A stretch of 64,000 nucleotides of DNA from CAYSYY01 sp964576115 [NCBI: uncultured Gemmatimonadota bacterium]. GTDB lineage: Bacteria; Blakebacterota; Blakebacteria; Blakebacterales. Where the stretch lies: contig CAZNUA010000004.1 in assembly GCA_964576115.1 (NCBI GenBank), forward strand, positions 54,788 through 118,787. Reading direction: 5' to 3'. The translations under genes were made by a program, and so were the position numbers. The notes beneath the pieces were generated by a model, which was not told the DNA's origin, did not search any database, and worked only from the letters and a program-made list of their open reading frames with translations. Shown here in pieces: positions 33,041-41,975 of the stretch. How positions within the stretch are numbered: the stretch's first letter is position 1; every line of letters begins with the position of its first letter.

Positions 33041-34272
33041 TGGCGCGCCGGCGGTTCAGGCGCATCCTGCGACGCGATTTCGATTATCTTCTCTTCGCCT
33101 GCGTGCTGGTTCTGGTCGTCATCGGGATCGTCTTCGTCTATTCGGCCACGGTCGAGAACGCTCAGGTCGCCGCCCCCCTGCACACCCGCCAGCTCATTCT
33201 GGCCGCGATCGGGCTCGTCGCCCTGGCGGTGGCGGTCAGGCTCCCCCTGCAGTTCTACTACTCCACCGCGTACCTGTTTTACGGGTTGATGGTGTCGCTC
33301 CTGATCGCCCTGGCCCTGACCGGCGGAGGGGAAGGGGGGCGCTGGTTCGAACTGGCGGGCGGGATCCGGCTGCAGCCGAGCGAACCCGCCAAGATCTTTC
33401 TGGTGATGGCCGTGGCTCGCTACCTGTCGGGCCACTCGGTCACCTTCCGGCGGGCCCGGGACTACCTGGTGCCGATCCTGCTGGCCGCACTGCCCTTTCT
33501 GCTCGTCGCCCGGCAACCCGACCTGGGGACGGCCATGATCTTTCCGGTCATTTTGATTCCCATGCTCTACTGGCGGGGAGTACCCATGTGGACGATTTTC
33601 CTGATCTGCAGTCCCCTGCTGAGTGTGGTCACCGCCTTCGATCCCATTACCTGGGGGATCGCGATGGTCATCATCGGGACCGTGATCTGGCGCAAACGGA
33701 TCAGGCGGGGACTGGGCGTGGCGCTGGTCATCGTCAACGTCGTGCTCGGGGTGTTCACTCCGGTCGTCTGGGACAACCTGCACGCCTATCAGCAACAGCG
33801 AATCATGAGTTTCATCGACCCGGGCAAGGATCCTCTCGGGGCCGGCTATCAGATCATCCAGTCGACCGTGGCGGTGGGTTCGGGGGGCCTGGCCGGCAAA
33901 GGGTATCTGCAGGGTACCCAGACCAAACTCAACTTTCTGCCCGAGCAGCACACCGATTTCATTTTCAGCGTGATCGCCGAGGAGACCGGCCTGATCGGAG
34001 CCCTGGTCGTCCTCCTTCTTTTCGGGGTGATCCTGCTCCGCGCCCTTCGGGCGGCGGCGGAGGTGAAAAACATCTTCTCGGGTCTGGTCATCATCGGTAC
34101 GACCGGGATCATCTTCGCCCATGTCATGGTCAATATCGGTATGGCTCTCGGTCTGCTGCCCATTACCGGGCTGCCGCTGCCCCTGGTCAGTTACGGCGGG
34201 TCGCACCTGGTGACGACGCTTTTCATGATCGGGATCATCCTGAGCCTGCGCCTGCGCTGGATGGAGTATTGA
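33037..34272 (+). CDS. rodA: Peptidoglycan glycosyltransferase RodA
   Basis: SEDS-family membrane enzyme of 411 residues with about ten helices, which polymerises lipid II for side-wall growth together with PBP2. Visible marks: GRWFELAGGIRLQPSEPAKIFLV-type stretch split as EGGRWFEL and LQPSEPAKIF, RQPDLGTAMI, and near the end LPLPLVSYGGSHLV. The ATG at 33037 overlaps the mrdA stop. Together with mreBCD this completes the elongation set. Confidence 0.95.
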   Translation: MMARRRFRRILRRDFDYLLFACVLVLVVIGIVFVYSATVENAQVAAPLHTRQLILAAIGLVALAVAVRLPLQFYYSTAYLFYGLMVSLLIALALTGGGEGGRWFELAGGIRLQPSEPAKIFLVMAVARYLSGHSVTFRRARDYLVPILLAALPFLLVARQPDLGTAMIFPVILIPMLYWRGVPMWTIFLICSPLLSVVTAFDPITWGIAMVIIGTVIWRKRIRRGLGVALVIVNVVLGVFTPVVWDNLHAYQQQRIMSFIDPGKDPLGAGYQIIQSTVAVGSGGLAGKGYLQGTQTKLNFLPEQHTDFIFSVIAEETGLIGALVVLLLFGVILLRALRAAAEVKNIFSGLVIIGTTGIIFAHVMVNIGMALGLLPITGLPLPLVSYGGSHLVTTLFMIGIILSLRLRWMEY

Positions 34273-34279
34273 ACGAGCC

Positions 34280-35095
34280 ATGTATCCCGTTCTCTTCCGC
34301 ATCGGCCCCCTGACCGTTCACGCCTACGGTTTGTTCATGGCGCTCGGGTTCGGTGCCGGTGCGCTCTGGTTCATCACCCGGGGTCGGCGGCGCGGCCTTC
34401 CCGCCGGCCGCCTGATCGATCTGGTCATCGTCGCCATCGTGAGCGGCATCGGCGGCGGGCGTCTCTTTTACGTGCTGACCCACTTGGGGCAGTTCCGCGG
34501 CCGGCTCTGGCAGGCTTTCTGGCCGGTCGGCAGCGACGGCTCGCTCGGTATCCAGGGTCTGGTATTCTACGGCGGTCTGATCGTCGCCGTGCCGCTCATC
34601 GCCTGGCTGGTTCATCGCTGGCGGCTCAATCCTCTGCGCACTCTCGACGCCCTGGCGCCTGCGATCGCGCTCGGAACCGCGATCGGACGTCTGGGCTGTT
34701 TCTTGAACGGCTGCTGTTTCGGCCGACCGACGACCCTGCCCTGGGGGTTGGTTTTTCCCCCCTCCTGTTCGGCCGGGGCGACCTTCCCCGGAACGCCGAT
34801 TCATCCCACCCAGCTCTATATGGTGCTCGACAATCTGGCCGTCGCCGGCATTCTGCTTCTGATCGAGCGTTTCGGGCGAAAAATTGACGGTGCCCTGATT
34901 GCATCCTATCTTGTGTTGATTGGAGTGGCGCGAGGTATCGACGATCTGTTCCGCTACTACGAGAGGGAGATGCGGATTGTCGCACTCGGCGGGATCGACA
35001 TCACCGTCAACCACCTGACCGGACTCTTCCTCATCGCGTTCGGCATTCTGATGCTCCGCCGGCTCAGCCGGAAGACTCCTGAACTCGACCGCTGA
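34280..35095 (+). CDS. lgt: Prolipoprotein diacylglyceryl transferase
   Basis: First enzyme of lipoprotein maturation: adds diacylglycerol to the lipobox Cys. A 271-residue multi-spanning membrane protein. It has the N-terminal HAYGLFMALGFGAG, the GGGRLFYVLTH region with FYGGL, the signature GRLGCFLNGCCFGRPT and HPTQLY. The window also holds lnt (last step) and several lipoproteins, although lspA is absent. A promoter-like sequence lies inside its 3' part (34884-34912). Confidence 0.94.
   Translation: MYPVLFRIGPLTVHAYGLFMALGFGAGALWFITRGRRRGLPAGRLIDLVIVAIVSGIGGGRLFYVLTHLGQFRGRLWQAFWPVGSDGSLGIQGLVFYGGLIVAVPLIAWLVHRWRLNPLRTLDALAPAIALGTAIGRLGCFLNGCCFGRPTTLPWGLVFPPSCSAGATFPGTPIHPTQLYMVLDNLAVAGILLLIERFGRKIDGALIASYLVLIGVARGIDDLFRYYEREMRIVALGGIDITVNHLTGLFLIAFGILMLRRLSRKTPELDR
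34884..34912 (+). promoter_or_regulatory. Promoter-like sequence inside lgt, facing yicC-gmk-rpoZ
   Basis: TTGACG (34884-34889), a 17-base spacer and TATCTT (34907-34912) lie within an AT-rich patch of an otherwise GC-rich gene. The expected transcript start is about 190 bases before yicC. Confidence 0.45.
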
Positions 35096-35108
35096 AGGAC
35101 CCGCACCG

Positions 35109-35981
35109 ATGGTCACAAGCATGACAGGCTTCGGCCGAGGCACGACCAGCGACCCCGCCGGGGAGGTGACGATCGAGATCCAGTCGGTCAACAACCGCTT
35201 CCTCGATGTGACGCTGCGGGGGGGGCGGGAAGTCTCCCTGGTGGAGGGACGGATGCGGGAGATCCTGCGCGAGAAGCTCGAACGCGGCAAGGTCACCGTC
35301 ACTCTGGCCCTGCAGAATGCCGGCGAGGGCGAACCCCTGGCCGATACCGGCCGGGCTCGGGCATACCTCGACGCCCTGCGGCAGCTGCAGGCCGAACTCG
35401 ATCTCGGCGGCGAGGTGGATATCGGCCTGCTGGCGGGTTTTCGCGACATCATCGGCGCTCATCCCGGCGAAGAGAGCGAAGAGGAGCTCTGGACCCGGGT
35501 CGAACCCGCCTTCATCGCAGCCCTGGACCGTCTCATCGAGATGCGGGCGCGCGAGGGGAAAGCCCTGGCTGAGGATCTCGCCCTGCGCTTCGACCGACTC
35601 GCCGCGGCTCTCGATGATGTCGAAGCCCGGGCCCCCGACCGGGCGGCGCAGTACGCCGAGCGGTTGCGGGCCCGCATCGCCGATCTGCTTCAGGGACAGG
35701 GACCCGACGAGGAGCGGCTTTTTCACGAAGTGGCCCTCTACGCCGATCGGATAGATATCAGCGAAGAATGTACGCGCCTGCGCAGTCACCTCGATCAGGC
35801 GCGCGCAATCATGACCGGCCCGGGAGCAGCGGGCCGCCAGCTCAACTTTCTACTGCAGGAGATCCACCGCGAGGTCAATACCCTGGGGAGCAAGGCCAAC
35901 GACCAGGACATCAGCCACCGGGTGGTCGGCATGAAGGAAGAGCTGGAATGCATCAGAGAGCAGGTGCAGAACATTGAATAG
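35109..35981 (+). CDS. yicC: YicC-family endoribonuclease
   Basis: A 290-residue member of the YicC family, whose E. coli member has been reported as an endoribonuclease. It begins with the hallmark MTGFGRG, then IEIQSVNNRFLDV. The C-terminal DUF1732 part reads EVALYADRIDISEECTRLRSHL, GRQLNFLLQEIHREVNTLGSKAND and HRVVGMKEELECIREQVQNIE. It overlaps gmk by 8 bases; the yicC-gmk-rpoZ-coaBC order is widely conserved. Confidence 0.92.
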   Translation: MVTSMTGFGRGTTSDPAGEVTIEIQSVNNRFLDVTLRGGREVSLVEGRMREILREKLERGKVTVTLALQNAGEGEPLADTGRARAYLDALRQLQAELDLGGEVDIGLLAGFRDIIGAHPGEESEEELWTRVEPAFIAALDRLIEMRAREGKALAEDLALRFDRLAAALDDVEARAPDRAAQYAERLRARIADLLQGQGPDEERLFHEVALYADRIDISEECTRLRSHLDQARAIMTGPGAAGRQLNFLLQEIHREVNTLGSKANDQDISHRVVGMKEELECIREQVQNIE

Positions 35982-36609
35982 CCTAGGCTTTCCCCTGATC
36001 ATCAGCGCCCCTTCCGGGGCGGGCAAGACCAGTATCTGCTACGAGGTCCTGCGCCGGGTTGATGAAGCGGAGTATTCGGTTTCGGTCACCACCCGCGAGC
36101 GCCGCAAGAGCGAACGGGATGGCGTGGACTATCATTTCGTGGACGAGGATGAATTCCGGCTCATGATCGAGCGCGGTGAATTCGCCGAGTGGGCGGAAGT
36201 GCACGACGCACTCTACGGAACCCTGAAAGCCAAACTCAGCACGGCGGTCGAACGGGGGCGGGTGGTGATTCTCGACATCGACGGCCAGGGCGCCCGGAAC
36301 CTGAAACAGACCTATCCCGACTCGGTCCTGGTCTTCATCTTTCCGCCGACGCCGGCCGTTCTCTACGAGCGTCTCAGCGGGCGCGGCACCGATGAAGAAG
36401 ACACCATCCGGGATCGCCTGCGGGCGGCTCCGCAGGAAGTGGAGAACGCCGAGCTGTACGACTACGTGGTCGTGAACGAAGACTTCGAGGATTCGGTCGT
36501 CCGGATCGTGCACATCATCGAAGCCGAGAAGTGCGTCCGGGAACGGATGCAGCCCTTCATCGCCGACTACGCGGCCCAACTCGAACAGTGGCAGAAGGAG
36601 CATCTCTGA
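35974..36609 (+). CDS. gmk: Guanylate kinase
   Basis: Converts GMP to GDP. 211 residues with P-loop SAPSGAGKTSI, the GMP-binding SVTTRERRKSERDGVDYHFV and the lid region SGRGTDEEDTIRDRL. The start is TTG 35974, inside the end of yicC; no ATG or GTG precedes the P-loop in frame nearby. It is followed after two bases by rpoZ. Confidence 0.95.
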   Translation: MNSLGFPLIISAPSGAGKTSICYEVLRRVDEAEYSVSVTTRERRKSERDGVDYHFVDEDEFRLMIERGEFAEWAEVHDALYGTLKAKLSTAVERGRVVILDIDGQGARNLKQTYPDSVLVFIFPPTPAVLYERLSGRGTDEEDTIRDRLRAAPQEVENAELYDYVVVNEDFEDSVVRIVHIIEAEKCVRERMQPFIADYAAQLEQWQKEHL

Positions 36610-36611
36610 TC

Positions 36612-36839
36612 ATGGAAGAACGTCTCAATATCGAGGACTTCCGCAACACCACGCCGAACATCTATTGGGCCGTGGTCATCGCCGCCCGCGAGGCGCGGAA
36701 AATCAACAACCTGCGACGCATGCAGGCGATGCACGATCCCGAGTACATCGAACCTGATGCCAAGGTGACCACCGAGGCTCTCACGCGGCTGATCGAAGGC
36801 CGGGTCGAGGCCGAGGAACAGGACGAGGGCGAGGAGTAG
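36612..36839 (+). CDS. rpoZ: RNA polymerase omega subunit
   Basis: A 75-residue protein with the omega core TPNIYWAVVIAAREARKINN and KVTTEALTRLIEGRV, ending in an acidic tail. Omega helps assemble the polymerase and contributes to the ppGpp site. Position directly after gmk supports the call. The open frame extends upstream into gmk but ATG 36612 gives the family start. Confidence 0.88.
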   Translation: MEERLNIEDFRNTTPNIYWAVVIAAREARKINNLRRMQAMHDPEYIEPDAKVTTEALTRLIEGRVEAEEQDEGEE

Positions 36840-36849
36840 GGGGCACGTC

Positions 36850-38052
36850 GTGGCCCGTATCCTGCTGGCCGTCAGCGGATCGATCACCGCGTACAAGAGT
36901 GCTCATCTCGTGCGCGACCTGCAGCGGGTCGGGCACGAGGTGCGCTGCCTGCTGACCGCGGGCGGACAGAAATTCATCACCCCCCTGACCCTGCAGGCTC
37001 TCTCGGGTCATCCGGTGGCCGTCGATCCCTGGCAGCCGCTCGAGGCCGACGCCATGGATCACATTCATCTCGCCCGGTGGGCCGAGGCCCTGCTGGTGGC
37101 GCCCGCCTCGGCCTCCGCGATCGCCCGCTTGGCCGGCGGACTGGCCGACGATCTGCTCGGGTCGACCGCCCTGGCCTGTACCGGACCGCTCTTCATCGCC
37201 CCCTCCATGAACGCCGACATGTACCGCCACCCGGCCACCCGTGCCAACCTCGACCTGCTCCGGGACCGGGGGGCGGACATCATCGCGGGCTCGGCCGGCG
37301 AACTGGCCTGCGGCGAGAGTGGGCCGGGACGGATGGAAGAGCCCGCCGGGATAGCCGAATATGTGACCGAAACCCTTCGCAACCGGGGTGATTTCGCCGG
37401 CCTGCGGGCTTTGGTCTCGGCCGGCCCGACAGCCGAGGATATCGACCCGGTACGTCTGGTCACCAACCGTTCGAGCGGGCGGATGGGTTTCGCCCTGGCC
37501 GCCGAACTCGCCGGGCGGGGCGCCCGCGTCACTCTGGTGCACGGCCCGACCTGGCTCCACCCGCCGGCCGGTCCGGTCGAGATCGTCGGGGTGCGTTCGG
37601 CGGCTGACATGGAAGCCGAACTCACGAGCCGTTTCGCCGACTGCGACCTGCTTCTCATGGCCGCTGCGGTAGCCGATTTTCGGCCCGCTGTACAGCAGGC
37701 CGACAAGATCGCCCGCGACAGCGGGCCGTTGACGCTCGAGCTGGAACCAACGGTCGATATCGTGGCCTCGCTGACCGCCAGGCGCTCGAACCAGGTCGTG
37801 GTTGGTTTTGCCCTGGAAACCGGTGACCCGCTCGTCGGCGGCCGGGCCAAGCTCGAACGCAAGAATCTGGATGTCATTGCCGTGAACGATCCCACCGAAC
37901 CGGGCGCCGGCCCCGAGGTCGAGACCAACCGTCTGACGGTCCTTTTCGCCGACGGCCGGAACGCGGTTCTGGGGCCGGCCGCCAAGGAGCAGGTGGCCCG
38001 AGAATTGCTCGATCTCATCCACCCCCTCTGCGCCGGGCGACGTGAGCACTGA
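36850..38052 (+). CDS. coaBC: Phosphopantothenoylcysteine synthetase/decarboxylase
   Basis: Bifunctional enzyme of coenzyme A synthesis, 400 residues. The N-terminal flavoprotein decarboxylase (CoaC) has LLAVSGSITAYKS, the His motif DHIHLARWAE, APSMNADMY and the flexible-loop Cys in ELACGESGPGRM. The C-terminal synthetase (CoaB) starts near residue 185 with LVSAGPTAEDIDPVRLVTNRSSG and has AAAVADFRP and the KIAR-type lysine. GTG 36850 follows GGAGTAGGGGG. It overlaps the next gene by 11 bases. Confidence 0.95.
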   Translation: MARILLAVSGSITAYKSAHLVRDLQRVGHEVRCLLTAGGQKFITPLTLQALSGHPVAVDPWQPLEADAMDHIHLARWAEALLVAPASASAIARLAGGLADDLLGSTALACTGPLFIAPSMNADMYRHPATRANLDLLRDRGADIIAGSAGELACGESGPGRMEEPAGIAEYVTETLRNRGDFAGLRALVSAGPTAEDIDPVRLVTNRSSGRMGFALAAELAGRGARVTLVHGPTWLHPPAGPVEIVGVRSAADMEAELTSRFADCDLLLMAAAVADFRPAVQQADKIARDSGPLTLELEPTVDIVASLTARRSNQVVVGFALETGDPLVGGRAKLERKNLDVIAVNDPTEPGAGPEVETNRLTVLFADGRNAVLGPAAKEQVARELLDLIHPLCAGRREH

Positions 38053-38905
38053 ACCGGACCGGCACTGGCTCTCCGATACCGCCCGCTACCTGCGGCAATT
38101 CGCCGAAACCGAGAACGATAACCTGCTTGCCGCCGGCCCCCGGAGCGGAGAAGATGAACCCAAGGGGAAGGCGCTGCCTGTGACACCGGACGATACAACC
38201 CAGATCGATCTGCTCGCCCGCGAGGGAGCGGCCGAATCCGCTCATCCATCCCCCTGGGGCGGCCGGCCCCCCCAACCCGAGCTCGATCCGGTCGGTATCC
38301 CCGAGGCGATGACCTGTCCGGTGCCCGACGACAGCACCGGGCGAGCCCGGCTGCTGGCCGATCTCGAACAGCAGGTCGCCCCCTGTCTCAAGTGTCCGTT
38401 GGGACAAACCCGGAACCGGCTCGTCTTCGGAACCGGCGCCCCCGACGCCGGGGTGATGTTCATCGGCGAGGCGCCGGGCCGCGACGAGGACGAGCAGGGG
38501 ATACCGTTCGTGGGGCGGGCCGGGCAGCTGCTCACCAAAATTCTCGCCGCCATCGATTTCGAGCGCGAGGAGGTCTATATCGGGAATATCCTGAAGTGCA
38601 GGCCCCCCGGTAACCGCGATCCCCAGGCGGCCGAGGTCGAGGCCTGCGAACCATACCTGCAGCGCCAGATCGAACTCATCCGGCCAGCGGTCATCTGCGC
38701 TCTGGGTCGTATCTCGGGCCAGACCCTGCTCCGGACCACCGCTACCCTGACCCGGTTGCGCGAAAAGGTGCACCGCTATCAGGGGCGGCCGCTCGTCGTG
38801 ACCTATCACCCCGCCGCTCTGCTGCGCAATCCCCACTGGAAGCGACCGGCCTGGGAAGACGTGCAGCTCCTGCGCCGGATCCACGACCAGGAGGTCGGTC
38901 GGTGA
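38042..38905 (+). CDS. Uracil-DNA glycosylase, family 4 (Fe-S)
   Basis: Removes uracil from DNA. 287 residues. The catalytic domain (about 105-287) carries GEAPGRDEDEQGIPFVGRAG (motif A region), the Cys ligands of the 4Fe-4S cluster (CLKC near 115-118, LKCRPP near 186, EACEPYL near 201) and the motif B stretch TYHPAALLRNP. Residues 1-100 are a low-complexity, Pro/Asp/Glu-rich extension found variably in the family. Its start lies inside coaBC and its end overlaps dnaB by 4 bases. Confidence 0.9.
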   Translation: MSTEPDRHWLSDTARYLRQFAETENDNLLAAGPRSGEDEPKGKALPVTPDDTTQIDLLAREGAAESAHPSPWGGRPPQPELDPVGIPEAMTCPVPDDSTGRARLLADLEQQVAPCLKCPLGQTRNRLVFGTGAPDAGVMFIGEAPGRDEDEQGIPFVGRAGQLLTKILAAIDFEREEVYIGNILKCRPPGNRDPQAAEVEACEPYLQRQIELIRPAVICALGRISGQTLLRTTATLTRLREKVHRYQGRPLVVTYHPAALLRNPHWKRPAWEDVQLLRRIHDQEVGR

Positions 38906-40272
38906 GCGCCGAGGCGAAAACCCGCGGAGACGGCCGCCTGCCCCCCCAGGCGGTCGAAGCCGAGCAGGCCGTCCTGGGAGCCATGATGCTGGGTGAGGAG
39001 GCCATCGGGCGGGTGGTCGAACAGCTCGACGAAACCTGTTTTTACCGCGACGCCAACCGGCGGGTGTTCGAAGCCATGGTGGCCCTGTACAGCCGGGGCG
39101 AGCCGGCCGACCTGGTCACGGTCCGCGAAGAACTCAAGAGCGCCGGGAACCTCGAAGCGGCGGGGGGGGAGATCTATCTGGCCGAACTGATCGACGAGGT
39201 CGGCACGGCCGCCAATGTCGAATACTACGCCCGGATTGTGCTCGAAGCGGCCATCAAACGAAAGATGATCAACGCCCTGACGGGGGTGATCACCGACGCC
39301 TACGACAGCACCGAAGAGGCGGTCGGTCTGCTCGACCGGGCCGAGCAGACCATCTTCAGTCTCTCCGAACGCCGCCTGCGCAAGGGCGCTCTACCCCTGG
39401 AGCAGGTCCTGCACCGCACCTTCGAATTGATCGAGAAGGCCCACGAGCGCAAGGGGGGGCTCTCGGGGGTGCCGACCCGGTTCGACACGCTCGATGAGAA
39501 GCTGGCCGGGCTGCAGCCCTCGGATCTGATCATCCTGGCCGGTCGGCCCAGCATGGGGAAGACGGCCTTCGCCCTGAACGTGGCCCGCAACGTCGCGGTC
39601 GAAGAGGGCGTACCGGTGGCCTTCTTCAGCCTGGAGATGAGCGCCCACCAGCTCGCCCAGCGCATGCTCTGTTCCGAAGCCCGGCTCGACATTCACGCCG
39701 TGCGTACCGGGCGGCTGCCGACCACCGACTGGCAGAAGCTCTCGATGAGCGTCGGACGCCTGGCTGATGCGCCGATTTACATCGACGACACCGCCTCGCT
39801 CGGTATCCTCGAGTTCCGGGCCAAGGCCCGGCGCCTGAAAGCCGAACGGAACATCGGGCTGGTGATGGTCGATTACCTGCAGCTCATGATGGGACCGCGG
39901 GCCGAGAGCCGGCAGATCGAGATCACCATGATCAGCCGGGCTCTCAAGGCTCTGGCCAAGGAGCTCGATATTCCGGTCATGGCGCTGAGCCAGCTCTCGC
40001 GGGCGGTCGAGACCCGCGGCGGCGACCGCCGCCCGCAGCTTTCCGATCTGCGCGAGTCGGGCGCCCTCGAGCAGGATGCCGACGTGGTTCTGTTCATGTA
40101 CCGCGAGGAGTACTACAATCGCGAGAAACCCGAAGCCCAGGGGCGGGCCGAGGTCATTATCGGCAAGCAGCGCAACGGCCCCATCGGGACCATCCCACTA
40201 ATCTTCCACTCCGAATACGCCCGTTTCGACACCATGGCTCCCGAAGCCGTCGCGGCCGAGACCCCTTTCTAA
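38902..40272 (+). CDS. dnaB: Replicative DNA helicase DnaB
   Basis: Hexameric 5'-3' helicase of 456 residues. The N-terminal domain begins PPQAVEAEQAVLGAMML. The RecA-like core has Walker A AGRPSMGKTAFAL near 213, FFSLEMSAHQLAQR, Walker B VDYLQLM, ALSQLSRAVE and RDLRESGALEQDADVV-type motif (SDLRESGALEQDAD). No intein is present. The GTG start overlaps the glycosylase stop. It is the expected client of PriA-dependent restart. Confidence 0.97.
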   Translation: MSAEAKTRGDGRLPPQAVEAEQAVLGAMMLGEEAIGRVVEQLDETCFYRDANRRVFEAMVALYSRGEPADLVTVREELKSAGNLEAAGGEIYLAELIDEVGTAANVEYYARIVLEAAIKRKMINALTGVITDAYDSTEEAVGLLDRAEQTIFSLSERRLRKGALPLEQVLHRTFELIEKAHERKGGLSGVPTRFDTLDEKLAGLQPSDLIILAGRPSMGKTAFALNVARNVAVEEGVPVAFFSLEMSAHQLAQRMLCSEARLDIHAVRTGRLPTTDWQKLSMSVGRLADAPIYIDDTASLGILEFRAKARRLKAERNIGLVMVDYLQLMMGPRAESRQIEITMISRALKALAKELDIPVMALSQLSRAVETRGGDRRPQLSDLRESGALEQDADVVLFMYREEYYNREKPEAQGRAEVIIGKQRNGPIGTIPLIFHSEYARFDTMAPEAVAAETPF

Positions 40273-40273
40273 G

Positions 40274-41068
40274 ATGAAGCTGCCCCGCGAGCCGGCCCTG
40301 ATCAGAATCGTCGAATACGCCGGCGACCGCTTCATCCGTCTCTCGACCGCCGTGGGCCAGCTGGTCCTGCTCACCTTCGAAATGATCGGGCGGCTGCCTC
40401 AACTCCTGCGTACCCCCCGCATCCTGCTGGCCCAGATGGACGCCATCGGACTGCGCAGCCTGCCCCTGGTGATCTTCGCCAGCCTGTTCACCGGGGCTGT
40501 TTCGGCCGCCCAGGCCGGCTATCAGATGCAGGGGTATGCCCCTCCCTCGCTGGTCGGAGCGGCTGTGGGCAAGGCCGTGATTCTCGAACTGGCCCCGGTG
40601 CTGGCCGCCCTGGTGGTGGCCGGCCGGGTCAGCACCTCGATCGCGGCCGAGCTGGGTACCATGCGGGTGACCGAGCAGATCGACGCTCTGGAAACGATGG
40701 CCATCGATCCGGTCTGGTTCCTGGCTTCGCCCCGCTTCTTCGCCGGACTGCTGATGATGCCGCTGCTGGTCATCATCGCCAGCTTCGTCGCCATCATGGG
40801 CGGCTACGCCGTGGCTCATCTCGGGGTCGGGGTGTCCACGGCCACCTTCTTCAACGGGGTGAAGATGTTCTTCGAGGCCTACGACGTGCTGGTCAACCAG
40901 ATCAAGGCTTTCATCTTCGGGGGGGTGGTGTCCCTCTCGGGGGTGTTCTTCGGCTACCGCACGCGCGGCGGCGCCGAGGGGGTGGGGCAGTCCACCATCA
41001 ACGCCATCGTGACCGCTTCGGTCCTGATTCTCGTCTTCGATTACATCATCGCCGAGGTGATGATCTGA
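40274..41068 (+). CDS. mlaE: MlaE-type ABC permease for lipid transport
   Basis: Membrane subunit of the Mla lipid-asymmetry system, 264 residues with about five helices. Characteristic stretches: LRSLPLVIFASLFTGAVSAAQ, LELAPVLAALVVAGRVSTSIAAELGTMRVTEQIDALE (the conserved MlaE core, in two parts) and GVFFGYRTRGGAEGVGQSTINAIV. The stop codon shares its A with the mlaF ATG. No mlaD follows, so the substrate-binding MCE protein must be elsewhere. Confidence 0.93.
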   Translation: MKLPREPALIRIVEYAGDRFIRLSTAVGQLVLLTFEMIGRLPQLLRTPRILLAQMDAIGLRSLPLVIFASLFTGAVSAAQAGYQMQGYAPPSLVGAAVGKAVILELAPVLAALVVAGRVSTSIAAELGTMRVTEQIDALETMAIDPVWFLASPRFFAGLLMMPLLVIIASFVAIMGGYAVAHLGVGVSTATFFNGVKMFFEAYDVLVNQIKAFIFGGVVSLSGVFFGYRTRGGAEGVGQSTINAIVTASVLILVFDYIIAEVMI

Positions 41069-41862
41069 TGTCGTCCACCGATCGTGCCTGCGACGAGAAC
41101 GGGGTCGGCTGCAGCATCACGATCGAGGGGCTGCGCAAGAGCCTGGGAGGGCAGCCGGTTCTGCGCGACGTGAACCTGCGGATTCCACCGGGCGAAACGA
41201 TCGGCATCGTCGGCCGTTCGGGGTGCGGCAAGAGCGTCCTGCTCAAGCATCTGATCGGCTTGATGTGGCCCGACGCCGGGCGGGTTCTGATAGACGGCCG
41301 CGATCTGGGTGAAATGGATCGCGAGGAACTGTACCGCACCCGTCACCGTTTCGGCATGCTTTTCCAGTCCGCAGCGCTCTTCGATTCGATGAATGTGGGC
41401 GAGAACATCGCTCTGGGCCTGGTGTACAATACCGACCGCACTCCCGAAGAGATCCACGACCGGGTGGCCTACTGCCTCGGTCAGGTGGGACTCTCGGGTC
41501 TGGAAACGAAGATGCCGAGCGAACTGAGCGGCGGGATGAAGAAGCGGGTCGGTCTGGCCCGGGCCATCGCTCTGGGTCCCGAAGTCATGCTCTTCGACGA
41601 GCCCACCACCGGTCTGGATCCGATCATGTCGGCCGTGATAGACGAAGTGATCGCCGAACTGGTCGAGAAGCTGCAGACCACGGCGGTGGTGGTCACCCAT
41701 GACATGCGGACCGTCACCACCATCTGTCATCGGGTCGCCTTCCTGCACCGGGGGGTGATCTTCGCCGAGGGCACGCCCGAGGAAATCACCCACTCGGAAG
41801 ATCCGGTCGTGGCCCAGTTCATTTCAGGTTCGGCCGACGGGCCGATCAAGCCGCGACGCTGA
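41068..41862 (+). CDS. mlaF: MlaF-type ABC ATPase
   Basis: ATP-binding partner of MlaE, 264 residues. Walker A GRSGCGKSVLLKHL, signature LSGGMKKRVGLARA (the MKKR form typical of MlaF), Walker B MLFDEPTTGLDP and the switch His in VVTHDMRT. FGMLFQSAALFDSMNVGENI is also typical of the family. It is followed by 113 bases without a gene, which carry a promoter candidate for yajC. Confidence 0.93.
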   Translation: MSSTDRACDENGVGCSITIEGLRKSLGGQPVLRDVNLRIPPGETIGIVGRSGCGKSVLLKHLIGLMWPDAGRVLIDGRDLGEMDREELYRTRHRFGMLFQSAALFDSMNVGENIALGLVYNTDRTPEEIHDRVAYCLGQVGLSGLETKMPSELSGGMKKRVGLARAIALGPEVMLFDEPTTGLDPIMSAVIDEVIAELVEKLQTTAVVVTHDMRTVTTICHRVAFLHRGVIFAEGTPEEITHSEDPVVAQFISGSADGPIKPRR

Positions 41863-41886
41863 GAGATCCGCGCCGCCCGGCACCGG

Positions 41887-41915
41887 CTGGCATTTCCGCT
41901 TCTGGTGGTTATCTT
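41887..41915 (+). promoter_or_regulatory. Candidate promoter for yajC-def-fmt-rsmB
   Basis: CTGGCA (41887-41892), a 17-base spacer and TATCTT (41910-41915). The predicted start is near 41922, about 54 bases before the yajC GTG, in the only sizeable gap of this stretch. Confidence 0.45.
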
Positions 41916-41975
41916 TCGGTTCGCCGTTCCGGTCGCCTGCGGGTGGCCGACACCCACACCTGAGAGGAAAAGAGC

